Positions 53,090 through 63,132 of a DNA stretch of 64,000 nt are shown one piece after another (within the stretch, counting starts at the first letter, position 1; each line of letters begins with the position of its first letter). A model generated the notes under the pieces. That model was given only the letters and a program-made list of their open reading frames with translations. It had not been told where the DNA came from and searched no databases. Both the position numbers and the translations under genes were made by a program. Source of the stretch: Granulosicoccus sp964437945 (lineage in GTDB: Bacteria > Pseudomonadota > Gammaproteobacteria > Granulosicoccales > Granulosicoccaceae); NCBI GenBank assembly GCA_964437945.1, contig CAYTJF010000001.1, forward strand, positions 10,785-74,784, given 5' to 3'.

Positions 53090-55974
53090 CGTTGATGACC
53101 TCCAAACCGCCCAGCGACATAGGCAAGCCAGGATTGTCGCTTGGACTCTTGTCCTGGTACTGCACTTAACGCTTGTGTCTGGGGGTAACTTTGTTGGTTT
53201 TCGTTATCGCCCACTTTAGTGATGTTGACCCGAACGTCGTACCACCCAGCCTGACCCGTTAGAGGGTCCGCGTTTGATACAGACTTGCCATCGCCGCCTG
53301 CGGGTAACTCTTCTGAAATGAGATGATTGAGTAAAAATCCACGATGCGATTCATTAGCGTCGGGTGACAAATTCCATGCCCCTTTGGCTTTGCCAATGGC
53401 GTTCCATGTCCAGACCGTACCCGGTTCCACCGCCTCAGAATATTGGCACTGACAACGCACCTTCCCCCACATGCTCTCCACCCAAACCCAATCGCCATCT
53501 TGAATCCCTTTGGCTGCAGCGGTTGAGGCGTTGACATACAGATGATTGTGCGCATGAATCTGGCGCAACCAGGCATTTTGAGAATCCCAGGAATGGTACA
53601 TAGCCATCGGTCGCTGTGTGACTGCATTCAGTGGGTACTGATGCCGATCGGTCAATTGTGCTTCCAGTGGTTCGTAATAAAAGGGTAAGGGGTCAAAATA
53701 CGTATCGATGCGTTCCCGTAAATAATCCGGTGGCTGACGCCCCGCTCTTTTTCCTTGTGCTGCTAATCGAAACGTTTGCAATACATCCGAATACAGGTTG
53801 ATCAGAATGGGATCGGCATGCCTGACCAAGCGGTGACGTTGTGCCCATTCAAGATAGCCTTTGTTCCAATTACGCATGTACTGGTAGGACTTGGGCAATG
53901 TGTACTGGTACACGCAATTGTTTTTTTCATACATCTGCCACTGATTCGGATTAGGTTCGCCTTGCATAAACTGCTCACCACCTTTGCCACGCCACCCAGC
54001 CAAAAAACCAATGCCAGAACCTGGTTCGGTTTCATAATTCACAACAAAGTCGGGGTAATCACGAAACTTGCGTTCCCCAGATTCATCGGTGAATGCAGGC
54101 AACTTTAAACGACTGGCCAATTCCACCAGCACATCCTGAAAAGGTTTGCACTCGCCCTTGGGTGCAACGACTGGTATGCGAACCGAATCGACCGGCCCCT
54201 CAAATTCTGATATTGGGCGATCGAGCATTGACATCACATCATGGCGCTCAAGGTAGGTGGTATCCGGCAGTACCAGATCAGCAAACGCAACGGTTTCAGA
54301 TTGAAATGCGTCACACACCACGAGAAACGGTATTTTGTATTCACCGTGTTCATCTTTATCGTTCAACATGCGACGCGCTTCCTGCGTGTTCATGCTTGAA
54401 TTCCAGGCCATATTGGCCATAAAGAGCATCAGCGTATCAATGGGATACGGATCGCCCCGCCAGGCATTGGTAACCACGTTGTGCATCAGGCCGTGCACCG
54501 AGAGTGGGTATTCCCACGAGAATGCTTTATCGATTCTGACCGGCTCACCGTCATCATCGATAAATAGATCTTCTGGCTTTGCTGGCCAACCCAATGGCAT
54601 ACCATCGAGCGGTGTATCTGTTTGCACTGCATCGGGGTGGTTCGGCGGTTTTGCACACGGAGGTATTGGTCGTGGGAACGGTGCTTTATGACGAAATCCA
54701 CCTGGACGATCTATGGTGCCTAGCACCGTCATTAAAATTGAAAGTGCCCGTATACTTTGAAAACCGTTACTGTGCGCCGCCATGCCTCGCATGGCATGAA
54801 ATGCCACCGGATTGCCGGTAACCACGTCGTGATCATCACCCCACACGTCGGTCCAGGCGATTGGCAATTCTATTTTCTGATCGCGTGCGGTAACACCCAT
54901 TTCATGAGCCAACTGACGGATCGTGTTAGCGTCGATACCGGTTATGTCGGCAGCCCATTCGGGTGTGTACGCCTCAACTCGATCAACCAGTAATTGAAAC
55001 GCTGGCTTCACATCTGTGCCATCGTCAAGTGTAAACTCCCCCATTAATCGAGGGTCAGCCTCTTCGGCATGAGTGTAAACCGCTGTATTTAATTTCCTAT
55101 CCCACCACAGCTTGTTGGTGGGTTCGATACTGTCTTCATCTGCAGGTTCATCGCCACGAACAAACAGTCCAAAATCATCCACTGTCTCAGACTGATTCAC
55201 CAATTGCGCTGCGTTGGTGTAGCGCACTAAAAATTCGCGATCATACAAGCCTTGATTGACAATTTCATGAATAAACGCGAGTAGCAGCGCACCATCCGTT
55301 CCAGGCTTGATTGGCACCCATTGATCAGCGATTGCCGAGTAACCGGTACGTACAGGATTAATCGATATAAACCGACCACCGTTTCGTTTAAATTTGGAGA
55401 TCGCAATTTTCAACGGATTGGAATGATGATCTTCTGCAGTGCCAATCATCACAAATAACTTTGCACGATCAAGGTCTGGGCCACCAAACTCCCAAAACGA
55501 ACCGCCGATGGTGTAAATCATGCCAGCGGCCATGTTGACCGAACAGAATCCACCGTGAGCTGCATAGTTTGGTGTGCCAAATTGTTTCGCGAACAACCCG
55601 GTTAGCGCCTGCATTTGATCACGCCCGGTAAACAGGGCAAAGCGTTTGGGGTCAGTGGCTCGAATTGAAGCGAGTCGTTCTTCGAGAATGGAAAAGGCTT
55701 CATCCCAACTGATTGCCTCAAACTCACCAGCACCACGCTCGGAACCCGCTTTGCGTCTGAGTGGTTTGGTAATACGGGCAGGAGACACTTGCTTCATAAT
55801 GCCGGACGCACCCTTGGCACAGATTACACCCTTATTGATTGGGTGATCCGGGTTACCATCAATGTAACGAATCTCGCCATCGCGCAGCGTAACCCGGATA
55901 CCACAACGGCACGCGCACATATAGCAAGTGGTGGTGCGAGTCTCTGTGTGCTGTGGCTGCGAGTTTGACGTCAT
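53086..55974 (-). CDS. soeA: SoeA, molybdopterin sulfite dehydrogenase catalytic subunit (copy 1)
   Basis: 962 aa, the size of Allochromatium SoeA. No Tat or Sec signal, so cytoplasmic. The N-terminal [4Fe-4S] site is C17, C20, C24 and C52 (CYMCACRCG, KGVICAKG). The Mo-bisMGD domains of the DMSO reductase family follow (EAISWDEAFSILEERLA, FGTPNYAAHGGFCSVNMAAG, RFISINPVRTGYSAIADQW, PVAFHAMRGMAAHSNGFQ) with a C-terminal dinucleotide domain (HAHNHLYVNASTAAAKGI, GDWVWVESMWG). It oxidizes sulfite to sulfate. It cannot be told by eye from close relatives such as thiosulfate or polysulfide reductases, but the operon shape and dsr context favour SoeA. Confidence 0.9.
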   Translation of the reverse strand: MTSNSQPQHTETRTTTCYMCACRCGIRVTLRDGEIRYIDGNPDHPINKGVICAKGASGIMKQVSPARITKPLRRKAGSERGAGEFEAISWDEAFSILEERLASIRATDPKRFALFTGRDQMQALTGLFAKQFGTPNYAAHGGFCSVNMAAGMIYTIGGSFWEFGGPDLDRAKLFVMIGTAEDHHSNPLKIAISKFKRNGGRFISINPVRTGYSAIADQWVPIKPGTDGALLLAFIHEIVNQGLYDREFLVRYTNAAQLVNQSETVDDFGLFVRGDEPADEDSIEPTNKLWWDRKLNTAVYTHAEEADPRLMGEFTLDDGTDVKPAFQLLVDRVEAYTPEWAADITGIDANTIRQLAHEMGVTARDQKIELPIAWTDVWGDDHDVVTGNPVAFHAMRGMAAHSNGFQSIRALSILMTVLGTIDRPGGFRHKAPFPRPIPPCAKPPNHPDAVQTDTPLDGMPLGWPAKPEDLFIDDDGEPVRIDKAFSWEYPLSVHGLMHNVVTNAWRGDPYPIDTLMLFMANMAWNSSMNTQEARRMLNDKDEHGEYKIPFLVVCDAFQSETVAFADLVLPDTTYLERHDVMSMLDRPISEFEGPVDSVRIPVVAPKGECKPFQDVLVELASRLKLPAFTDESGERKFRDYPDFVVNYETEPGSGIGFLAGWRGKGGEQFMQGEPNPNQWQMYEKNNCVYQYTLPKSYQYMRNWNKGYLEWAQRHRLVRHADPILINLYSDVLQTFRLAAQGKRAGRQPPDYLRERIDTYFDPLPFYYEPLEAQLTDRHQYPLNAVTQRPMAMYHSWDSQNAWLRQIHAHNHLYVNASTAAAKGIQDGDWVWVESMWGKVRCQCQYSEAVEPGTVWTWNAIGKAKGAWNLSPDANESHRGFLLNHLISEELPAGGDGKSVSNADPLTGQAGWYDVRVNITKVGDNENQQSYPQTQALSAVPGQESKRQSWLAYVAGRFGGHQR

Positions 55975-56526
55975 AAGATTACCTGCCCAACGCTAATGAA
56001 AAAGTGAAAGCTCGAATTTAACTAGTGTAGCCACATTACCACACATTTGATAATTAGAAAATTTGCTACCCCCATAAGAAAAATTGGGTGGTGGGCCGAA
56101 GATCGCTGTGCTCACTCTGCTACCTTGGTAAGTTCTTTTCTCACAGCAGTACTTGCCAACGTTTCATGCACGCAACAGCTATTAACGGATCTAAAGTAAG
56201 CCAGCCTCTGGAATGTTTATGTGGTCGATTCTAAAATGAATGAGAACTACTGAGAAATAGTAACAGCCCCCTCAAGGATGGCACTATCGATATGAATCAA
56301 TGATTCACGCAGCAACACGATCATTTTATGGTTACAAAACAGCGCCTACAAAAACTTTTTATTGTACTGTTCGTTATCACCTTCCCATAGTAACAGCCCT
56401 CCAAAGGATCGCAATATCGATATCAATCCTTGCCTCATACAGCTTGCAATTACTTTCTATCAGTTGTTTGTCTATAACAACCTCTTGTATTTTGGATGTC
56501 CATGCACCAGAAAATCTATACAGTAC
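55975..56526. other. Spacer between soeA and sel1 fragment, with diverged direct repeat (copy 1)
   Basis: 552 bases with no convincing gene. Two diverged repeats of about 55 bp with a 130-bp period lie at 56257-56315 and 56387-56440 (both read ATAGTAACAGCCC, then AAGGAT and TATCGATAT). This is probably the promoter region of soeABC, which starts at 55974. Confidence 0.6.
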
Positions 56527-56811
56527 TCACGAAAACTCATCAGGATTAAAACCCGCTTTCGTATACAACTCACGCGCTCGATCAACATCTTTCTCAACAC
56601 CCTGCCCTTCCATAAACATCATGCCAAGCGTTGACCACGCACCAGCCAATCCACTTTCACCAGCAAGTTCCAGCCAGTGTATGGCTTCGGTTGCGTTTTT
56701 CTCTACCCCTTCACCAAACAAATACATCACACCACTCTTAAAGCGCTCGGTGGTGATCCATTGCGTAGCACAAGCGTGGCGGTAAAACGCTGGCCAGCAG
56801 TTTCGATTCAT
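56527..56811 (-). pseudogene. Chimeric sel1 fragment fused to antisense transposase
   Basis: 94-codon frame. Its last 65 residues (GVMYLFGEGVEKNATEAIHW to FNPDEFS) equal the C-terminus of the intact sel1 protein at 62680-63132. Its first 29 residues (MNRNCWPAFYRHACATQW onward) come from the minus strand of the transposase remnant. The junction is at 56723. The N-terminal half of Sel1 is missing, so it is probably non-functional. Confidence 0.85.
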
Positions 56812-57070
56812 GGTCTAAGATTAAAGCCAGTTATCGATTCTTTGCTAATCCGAGAGTTACTGTGAGTGCTATGCTTGCGCCCCATATAGAACATACGGTC
56901 CAGCGTATTCGTACACACGATACTATATTGTTGGCCCAGGACACCACGTATTTTGATTTTACTTCTCGCAAGAAGACTGAAGGGCTGGATTTAACCAATC
57001 GCAGCAAGTTGGGAAAACAGACGAAGGGTCTGATGTTGCACAACACATTGGCGGTAACGCCATTGCAATG
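56732..57070 (+). pseudogene. IS4-family (Tn5-like) transposase remnant, copy 2
   Basis: Identical to the fragment at 50579-50917, including the frameshift and the break after TLAVTP. Here its left side is joined directly to sel1 sequence at 56723. Confidence 0.8.
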
Positions 57071-57451
57071 AGGCCATTGGCTGTAAGCGGCGACTGATGG
57101 TTTTCCAGTGATGTCGGCAACGACATTAGCGGCGACAACTGGCGCTTGCTTGCGTGCCGCCGCCGCAGATTTGGCATTGGGTGTATTGGTCACATCGCCA
57201 AGCGACCAAATATTGGTAAATTGTTTATGACGAAGGGTAGCTTGATCAACGTTTATCCATCCTCCACTATCTGCCAGTTCAGAGGCACGAATAAAATCAG
57301 GAGCACATTGTGGTGGACACACGTGGATCATGTCAGCCAGGTCGAGCACAGGTCGCTGTTTTAGCAAATTCGCAACGACAGCAATGCCAGCCGCTCCGGC
57401 GCCAACAACCACTATTGCAAAGCTTTTGTCTGATGCTTTATAGCTCTCCAT
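56831..57451 (-). pseudogene. Sulfide:quinone oxidoreductase-like remnant, copy 2
   Basis: Identical to the remnant at 50678-51298, with the same internal deletion and antisense-transposase tail. The shared lesions show that the decay preceded the duplication. Confidence 0.78.
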
Positions 57452-57457
57452 CTATCA

Positions 57458-58435
57458 TTAACCAATAAACTGATAGTATAAATTTTGCGGATGATTAGCC
57501 TCTGCAAAGAAGTACCAGCGTTCAAGCAACAAACCAAAAAATTGAACAAAAAAAGCCGCCGCAAACCAGAAAATTGATTCGTTCGCTATCCCGAAACTTA
57601 TCAATATCATTGGTATTGGAAACGACAGAATCAGAAATAACCATTTAATGTTCCGATACATTCGCCTGGATACTCCATGGAAAAATTCGCGAGTATTAAA
57701 CGAGCCACCCATAAACCCGACAGACTTCTGAACAATTTTTTCGTGCTTTATACCGATGGCAGATTGCATGGATGATCGCGGCCGTAGTCGGGCATTTCGC
57801 CTTAAACTCAGTACTCGAACAACACACGCGACAATGGTGATAGAAATGGCAATAACACCAAGTATTCCGGTCATTGCCGATGCATGAATGGAGGCGAACA
57901 CAGTCATTAGCGTAAAACCAGAAGCCAAGCCCAGCAACAGATAATTAAATACAGTCAAAGAGCTGGCCCATTCCTGAAGAAATTTTAAGCACGCGTAAAT
58001 CATCGCAGTACAGACAAACAGCGTTATAACTGCAAGGCTGGCTATCACCCCGACTATATGTGTAAGCTTTAGCTCAAGTATGGAATTGCCGAACGCAGAT
58101 GCACCTGCAGACGATTGGAAATGTAAAAAACCATAGAGCGAGATCAATACGATAGTTAAAGGCAGTGCGATAACTTCACGGGACAGCCAGGACGTACGCC
58201 ACATCGCGGCGCTTCGCCAAGCTCTCTCCGGGTGACCCAGGTGGAAAAAGGAGGCGAGTAAGCCGAGCAGCAGCAAAATAACCGAGAGTAAACTGCCAAG
58301 GATGTAAAACTGACTATCAATGCGATCATACTCAGTGACGGACGAGTAAATTTCGACACCAAACAAAGCGATAAACAGTCCCTGTCCAGCACCAATCAAC
58401 GTGGTGAGCAAAATGACAGAAAACGCAGGTTTCAT
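57458..58435 (-). CDS. soeC: SoeC, membrane anchor of sulfite dehydrogenase (copy 2)
   Basis: 325 aa, residue-for-residue the same as the protein from 51305-52282. The eight membrane helices and the HLGHPERAWR segment are intact, so both copies should be functional if the duplication is real. Confidence 0.9.
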   Translation of the reverse strand: MKPAFSVILLTTLIGAGQGLFIALFGVEIYSSVTEYDRIDSQFYILGSLLSVILLLLGLLASFFHLGHPERAWRSAAMWRTSWLSREVIALPLTIVLISLYGFLHFQSSAGASAFGNSILELKLTHIVGVIASLAVITLFVCTAMIYACLKFLQEWASSLTVFNYLLLGLASGFTLMTVFASIHASAMTGILGVIAISITIVACVVRVLSLRRNARLRPRSSMQSAIGIKHEKIVQKSVGFMGGSFNTREFFHGVSRRMYRNIKWLFLILSFPIPMILISFGIANESIFWFAAAFFVQFFGLLLERWYFFAEANHPQNLYYQFIG

Positions 58436-58507
58436 AGCTAGCCTATATAAGTTAAATTTACTTTTGAACCACGCAACTGTACGATTCTGCAGTTGTTCAG
58501 TTCTGCA

Positions 58508-59242
58508 CTACCAACTGGTCACATCATCGAGCGTCTGCTCATCAACCGGTCCATCAGGTCTGTCCAGCTCCTTGTTTAGCGGGTTATCAGCACGAATTAA
58601 TTCATCTTCGTGAATGCTGACACGGGTTTTTCGACGAGGCAAATAGTGATTCGCCGGTTTGGTACCCCACTCTGGCATCAACGCATACCCGCCCTCTTCT
58701 CGAATCGCAACCGAGACTTCCGAATCGGGATCGTTTACATCACCGAACAAGCGAGCATTGGTTGGACAAGCCATAACGCATGCCGGCTTTCGTTCTGATT
58801 CAGGCAGGCTTTCGTCGGTAATCCGATCTACACACAACGTGCATTTGGTCATGACCTTGCGCTGTTCATCTATCTCGCGTGCTCCATAAGGGCAAGCCCA
58901 GGAGCAATATTTACAGCCAATACATTTATCATAATCAACCAGCACGATACCGTCCTCTTCTCGTTTGTAGCTGGCGCCGGTTGGGCAAACAGGCACACAG
59001 GGCGGCTCCTCACAATGCAGGCAGGATTTGGGAAAGTGCACGGTTTCTGTGTTGGGGTATTCGCCCACTTCAAACGTTTGTACCCGATTAAAAAACGTAC
59101 CTGTCGGATCTTTATCATAGGGTCGACTATCCGACAGTGAGCCTGCACTGCCTGACGTATTCCACTCCTTGCAGCTGGTTACACACGCATGACAACCCAC
59201 ACAAACGTTTAGATCGATTACCAGTCCAAGTTGCTTCTTCAT
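58508..59242 (-). CDS. soeB: SoeB, iron-sulfur subunit of sulfite dehydrogenase (copy 2)
   Basis: 244 aa, identical to the 52355-53089 product; all sixteen cluster cysteines are present. Same 4-bp overlap with soeA. Confidence 0.93.
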   Translation of the reverse strand: MKKQLGLVIDLNVCVGCHACVTSCKEWNTSGSAGSLSDSRPYDKDPTGTFFNRVQTFEVGEYPNTETVHFPKSCLHCEEPPCVPVCPTGASYKREEDGIVLVDYDKCIGCKYCSWACPYGAREIDEQRKVMTKCTLCVDRITDESLPESERKPACVMACPTNARLFGDVNDPDSEVSVAIREEGGYALMPEWGTKPANHYLPRRKTRVSIHEDELIRADNPLNKELDRPDGPVDEQTLDDVTSW

Positions 59243-62127
59243 CGTTGATGACCTCCAAACCGCCCAGCGACATAGGCAAGCCAGGATTGTCGCTTGGACT
59301 CTTGTCCTGGTACTGCACTTAACGCTTGTGTCTGGGGGTAACTTTGTTGGTTTTCGTTATCGCCCACTTTAGTGATGTTGACCCGAACGTCGTACCACCC
59401 AGCCTGACCCGTTAGAGGGTCCGCGTTTGATACAGACTTGCCATCGCCGCCTGCGGGTAACTCTTCTGAAATGAGATGATTGAGTAAAAATCCACGATGC
59501 GATTCATTAGCGTCGGGTGACAAATTCCATGCCCCTTTGGCTTTGCCAATGGCGTTCCATGTCCAGACCGTACCCGGTTCCACCGCCTCAGAATATTGGC
59601 ACTGACAACGCACCTTCCCCCACATGCTCTCCACCCAAACCCAATCGCCATCTTGAATCCCTTTGGCTGCAGCGGTTGAGGCGTTGACATACAGATGATT
59701 GTGCGCATGAATCTGGCGCAACCAGGCATTTTGAGAATCCCAGGAATGGTACATAGCCATCGGTCGCTGTGTGACTGCATTCAGTGGGTACTGATGCCGA
59801 TCGGTCAATTGTGCTTCCAGTGGTTCGTAATAAAAGGGTAAGGGGTCAAAATACGTATCGATGCGTTCCCGTAAATAATCCGGTGGCTGACGCCCCGCTC
59901 TTTTTCCTTGTGCTGCTAATCGAAACGTTTGCAATACATCCGAATACAGGTTGATCAGAATGGGATCGGCATGCCTGACCAAGCGGTGACGTTGTGCCCA
60001 TTCAAGATAGCCTTTGTTCCAATTACGCATGTACTGGTAGGACTTGGGCAATGTGTACTGGTACACGCAATTGTTTTTTTCATACATCTGCCACTGATTC
60101 GGATTAGGTTCGCCTTGCATAAACTGCTCACCACCTTTGCCACGCCACCCAGCCAAAAAACCAATGCCAGAACCTGGTTCGGTTTCATAATTCACAACAA
60201 AGTCGGGGTAATCACGAAACTTGCGTTCCCCAGATTCATCGGTGAATGCAGGCAACTTTAAACGACTGGCCAATTCCACCAGCACATCCTGAAAAGGTTT
60301 GCACTCGCCCTTGGGTGCAACGACTGGTATGCGAACCGAATCGACCGGCCCCTCAAATTCTGATATTGGGCGATCGAGCATTGACATCACATCATGGCGC
60401 TCAAGGTAGGTGGTATCCGGCAGTACCAGATCAGCAAACGCAACGGTTTCAGATTGAAATGCGTCACACACCACGAGAAACGGTATTTTGTATTCACCGT
60501 GTTCATCTTTATCGTTCAACATGCGACGCGCTTCCTGCGTGTTCATGCTTGAATTCCAGGCCATATTGGCCATAAAGAGCATCAGCGTATCAATGGGATA
60601 CGGATCGCCCCGCCAGGCATTGGTAACCACGTTGTGCATCAGGCCGTGCACCGAGAGTGGGTATTCCCACGAGAATGCTTTATCGATTCTGACCGGCTCA
60701 CCGTCATCATCGATAAATAGATCTTCTGGCTTTGCTGGCCAACCCAATGGCATACCATCGAGCGGTGTATCTGTTTGCACTGCATCGGGGTGGTTCGGCG
60801 GTTTTGCACACGGAGGTATTGGTCGTGGGAACGGTGCTTTATGACGAAATCCACCTGGACGATCTATGGTGCCTAGCACCGTCATTAAAATTGAAAGTGC
60901 CCGTATACTTTGAAAACCGTTACTGTGCGCCGCCATGCCTCGCATGGCATGAAATGCCACCGGATTGCCGGTAACCACGTCGTGATCATCACCCCACACG
61001 TCGGTCCAGGCGATTGGCAATTCTATTTTCTGATCGCGTGCGGTAACACCCATTTCATGAGCCAACTGACGGATCGTGTTAGCGTCGATACCGGTTATGT
61101 CGGCAGCCCATTCGGGTGTGTACGCCTCAACTCGATCAACCAGTAATTGAAACGCTGGCTTCACATCTGTGCCATCGTCAAGTGTAAACTCCCCCATTAA
61201 TCGAGGGTCAGCCTCTTCGGCATGAGTGTAAACCGCTGTATTTAATTTCCTATCCCACCACAGCTTGTTGGTGGGTTCGATACTGTCTTCATCTGCAGGT
61301 TCATCGCCACGAACAAACAGTCCAAAATCATCCACTGTCTCAGACTGATTCACCAATTGCGCTGCGTTGGTGTAGCGCACTAAAAATTCGCGATCATACA
61401 AGCCTTGATTGACAATTTCATGAATAAACGCGAGTAGCAGCGCACCATCCGTTCCAGGCTTGATTGGCACCCATTGATCAGCGATTGCCGAGTAACCGGT
61501 ACGTACAGGATTAATCGATATAAACCGACCACCGTTTCGTTTAAATTTGGAGATCGCAATTTTCAACGGATTGGAATGATGATCTTCTGCAGTGCCAATC
61601 ATCACAAATAACTTTGCACGATCAAGGTCTGGGCCACCAAACTCCCAAAACGAACCGCCGATGGTGTAAATCATGCCAGCGGCCATGTTGACCGAACAGA
61701 ATCCACCGTGAGCTGCATAGTTTGGTGTGCCAAATTGTTTCGCGAACAACCCGGTTAGCGCCTGCATTTGATCACGCCCGGTAAACAGGGCAAAGCGTTT
61801 GGGGTCAGTGGCTCGAATTGAAGCGAGTCGTTCTTCGAGAATGGAAAAGGCTTCATCCCAACTGATTGCCTCAAACTCACCAGCACCACGCTCGGAACCC
61901 GCTTTGCGTCTGAGTGGTTTGGTAATACGGGCAGGAGACACTTGCTTCATAATGCCGGACGCACCCTTGGCACAGATTACACCCTTATTGATTGGGTGAT
62001 CCGGGTTACCATCAATGTAACGAATCTCGCCATCGCGCAGCGTAACCCGGATACCACAACGGCACGCGCACATATAGCAAGTGGTGGTGCGAGTCTCTGT
62101 GTGCTGTGGCTGCGAGTTTGACGTCAT
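59239..62127 (-). CDS. soeA: SoeA, molybdopterin sulfite dehydrogenase catalytic subunit (copy 2)
   Basis: 962 aa, identical to the 53086-55974 product. This copy is flanked upstream by the intact sel1 gene, so it probably marks the ancestral arrangement sel1 - soeA - soeB - soeC - sqr remnant on the minus strand. Two identical copies would raise gene dosage without changing function. Confidence 0.9.
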   Translation of the reverse strand: MTSNSQPQHTETRTTTCYMCACRCGIRVTLRDGEIRYIDGNPDHPINKGVICAKGASGIMKQVSPARITKPLRRKAGSERGAGEFEAISWDEAFSILEERLASIRATDPKRFALFTGRDQMQALTGLFAKQFGTPNYAAHGGFCSVNMAAGMIYTIGGSFWEFGGPDLDRAKLFVMIGTAEDHHSNPLKIAISKFKRNGGRFISINPVRTGYSAIADQWVPIKPGTDGALLLAFIHEIVNQGLYDREFLVRYTNAAQLVNQSETVDDFGLFVRGDEPADEDSIEPTNKLWWDRKLNTAVYTHAEEADPRLMGEFTLDDGTDVKPAFQLLVDRVEAYTPEWAADITGIDANTIRQLAHEMGVTARDQKIELPIAWTDVWGDDHDVVTGNPVAFHAMRGMAAHSNGFQSIRALSILMTVLGTIDRPGGFRHKAPFPRPIPPCAKPPNHPDAVQTDTPLDGMPLGWPAKPEDLFIDDDGEPVRIDKAFSWEYPLSVHGLMHNVVTNAWRGDPYPIDTLMLFMANMAWNSSMNTQEARRMLNDKDEHGEYKIPFLVVCDAFQSETVAFADLVLPDTTYLERHDVMSMLDRPISEFEGPVDSVRIPVVAPKGECKPFQDVLVELASRLKLPAFTDESGERKFRDYPDFVVNYETEPGSGIGFLAGWRGKGGEQFMQGEPNPNQWQMYEKNNCVYQYTLPKSYQYMRNWNKGYLEWAQRHRLVRHADPILINLYSDVLQTFRLAAQGKRAGRQPPDYLRERIDTYFDPLPFYYEPLEAQLTDRHQYPLNAVTQRPMAMYHSWDSQNAWLRQIHAHNHLYVNASTAAAKGIQDGDWVWVESMWGKVRCQCQYSEAVEPGTVWTWNAIGKAKGAWNLSPDANESHRGFLLNHLISEELPAGGDGKSVSNADPLTGQAGWYDVRVNITKVGDNENQQSYPQTQALSAVPGQESKRQSWLAYVAGRFGGHQR

Positions 62128-62679
62128 AAGATTACCTGCCCAACGCTAATGAAAAAGTGAAAGCTCGAATTTAACTAGTGTAGCCACATTACCACACATT
62201 TGATAATTAGAAAATTTGCTACCCCCATAAGAAAAATTGGGTGGTGGGCCGAAGATCGCTGTGCTCACTCTGCTACCTTGGTAAGTTCTTTTCTCACAGC
62301 AGTACTTGCCAACGTTTCATGCACGCAACAGCTATTAACGGATCTAAAGTAAGCCAGCCTCTGGAATGTTTATGTGGTCGATTCTAAAATGAATGAGAAC
62401 TACTGAGAAATAGTAACAGCCCCCTCAAGGATGGCACTATCGATATGAATCAATGATTCACGCAGCAACACGATCATTTTATGGTTACAAAACAGCGCCT
62501 ACAAAAACTTTTTATTGTACTGTTCGTTATCACCTTCCCATAGTAACAGCCCTCCAAAGGATCGCAATATCGATATCAATCCTTGCCTCATACAGCTTGC
62601 AATTACTTTCTATCAGTTGTTTGTCTATAACAACCTCTTGTATTTTGGATGTCCATGCACCAGAAAATCTATACAGTAC
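62128..62679. other. Spacer between soeA and sel1 (copy 2)
   Basis: 552 bases identical to 55975-56526, including the two diverged 55-bp repeats (here 62410-62468 and 62540-62593). No gene seen. Confidence 0.6.
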
Positions 62680-63132
62680 TCACGAAAACTCATCAGGATT
62701 AAAACCCGCTTTCGTATACAACTCACGCGCTCGATCAACATCTTTCTCAACACCCTGCCCTTCCATAAACATCATGCCAAGCGTTGACCACGCACCAGCC
62801 AGGCCACTCTCACCAGCAAGTTCCAGCCAGTGAATAGCTTCGGTTGCATTTTTCTCTACCCCTTCGCCAAACAAATACATAACACCCAATGAATGTTGTG
62901 CCAAACCCAAATTTTGCTCCGCAGCTTTGCGCATCAGCGTGGCTGCCGCGGATGGTCGCGCGATGACACCTAATCCGTTTTGAACCATGATTGCACAGCG
63001 GTACTGTGCATCGGCCATACCCTGATCAGACAAAGGTTCGAGCATTTGCCACGCACGTCGAAACTCTTTCGCCTCAAATGCTGCGATGCCGCTTAATAAT
63101 TGCATGCCTTCATCATCGGTTAATTCAGTCAT
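62680..63132 (-). CDS. Sel1/TPR-repeat protein
   Basis: 150 aa, intact, with AGGA 6 bases before the ATG. About three Sel1-like repeats of 36 residues (DAQYRCAIMVQNGLGVIARPSA, LAQHSLGVMYLFGEGVEKNATE, GAWSTLGMMFMEGQGVEKDVDR). No signal peptide, so cytosolic. Sel1 repeats mediate protein-protein contacts. It is divergent from the Rieske gene and lies upstream of soeA on the same strand; a link to SoeABC assembly is possible but unproven. Confidence 0.85.
   Translation of the reverse strand: MTELTDDEGMQLLSGIAAFEAKEFRRAWQMLEPLSDQGMADAQYRCAIMVQNGLGVIARPSAAATLMRKAAEQNLGLAQHSLGVMYLFGEGVEKNATEAIHWLELAGESGLAGAWSTLGMMFMEGQGVEKDVDRARELYTKAGFNPDEFS

Larger units (their letters stand above)
50570..56722. 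repeat. First unit of a 6153-bp direct tandem duplication (soeABC block)
   Basis: Bases 50570-56648 match 56723-62801 with no difference seen at offset 6153 (encoded proteins identical). The last 74 bases (56649-56722) differ from 62802-62875 at 7 positions. The unit contains an IS4-type transposase remnant, an sqr remnant, soeC, soeB, soeA, a 550-bp spacer and the 3' part of a sel1 gene. Confidence 0.95.
56723..62875. repeat. Second unit of the 6153-bp tandem duplication
   Basis: Starts at TACATCACACC (56723) and ends inside the intact sel1 gene at the TACAT motif 62876-62880. TACAT is shared by the left edge (50570-50574) and the sel1 breakpoint, a 5-bp microhomology at the novel joint. 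Confidence 0.95.
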
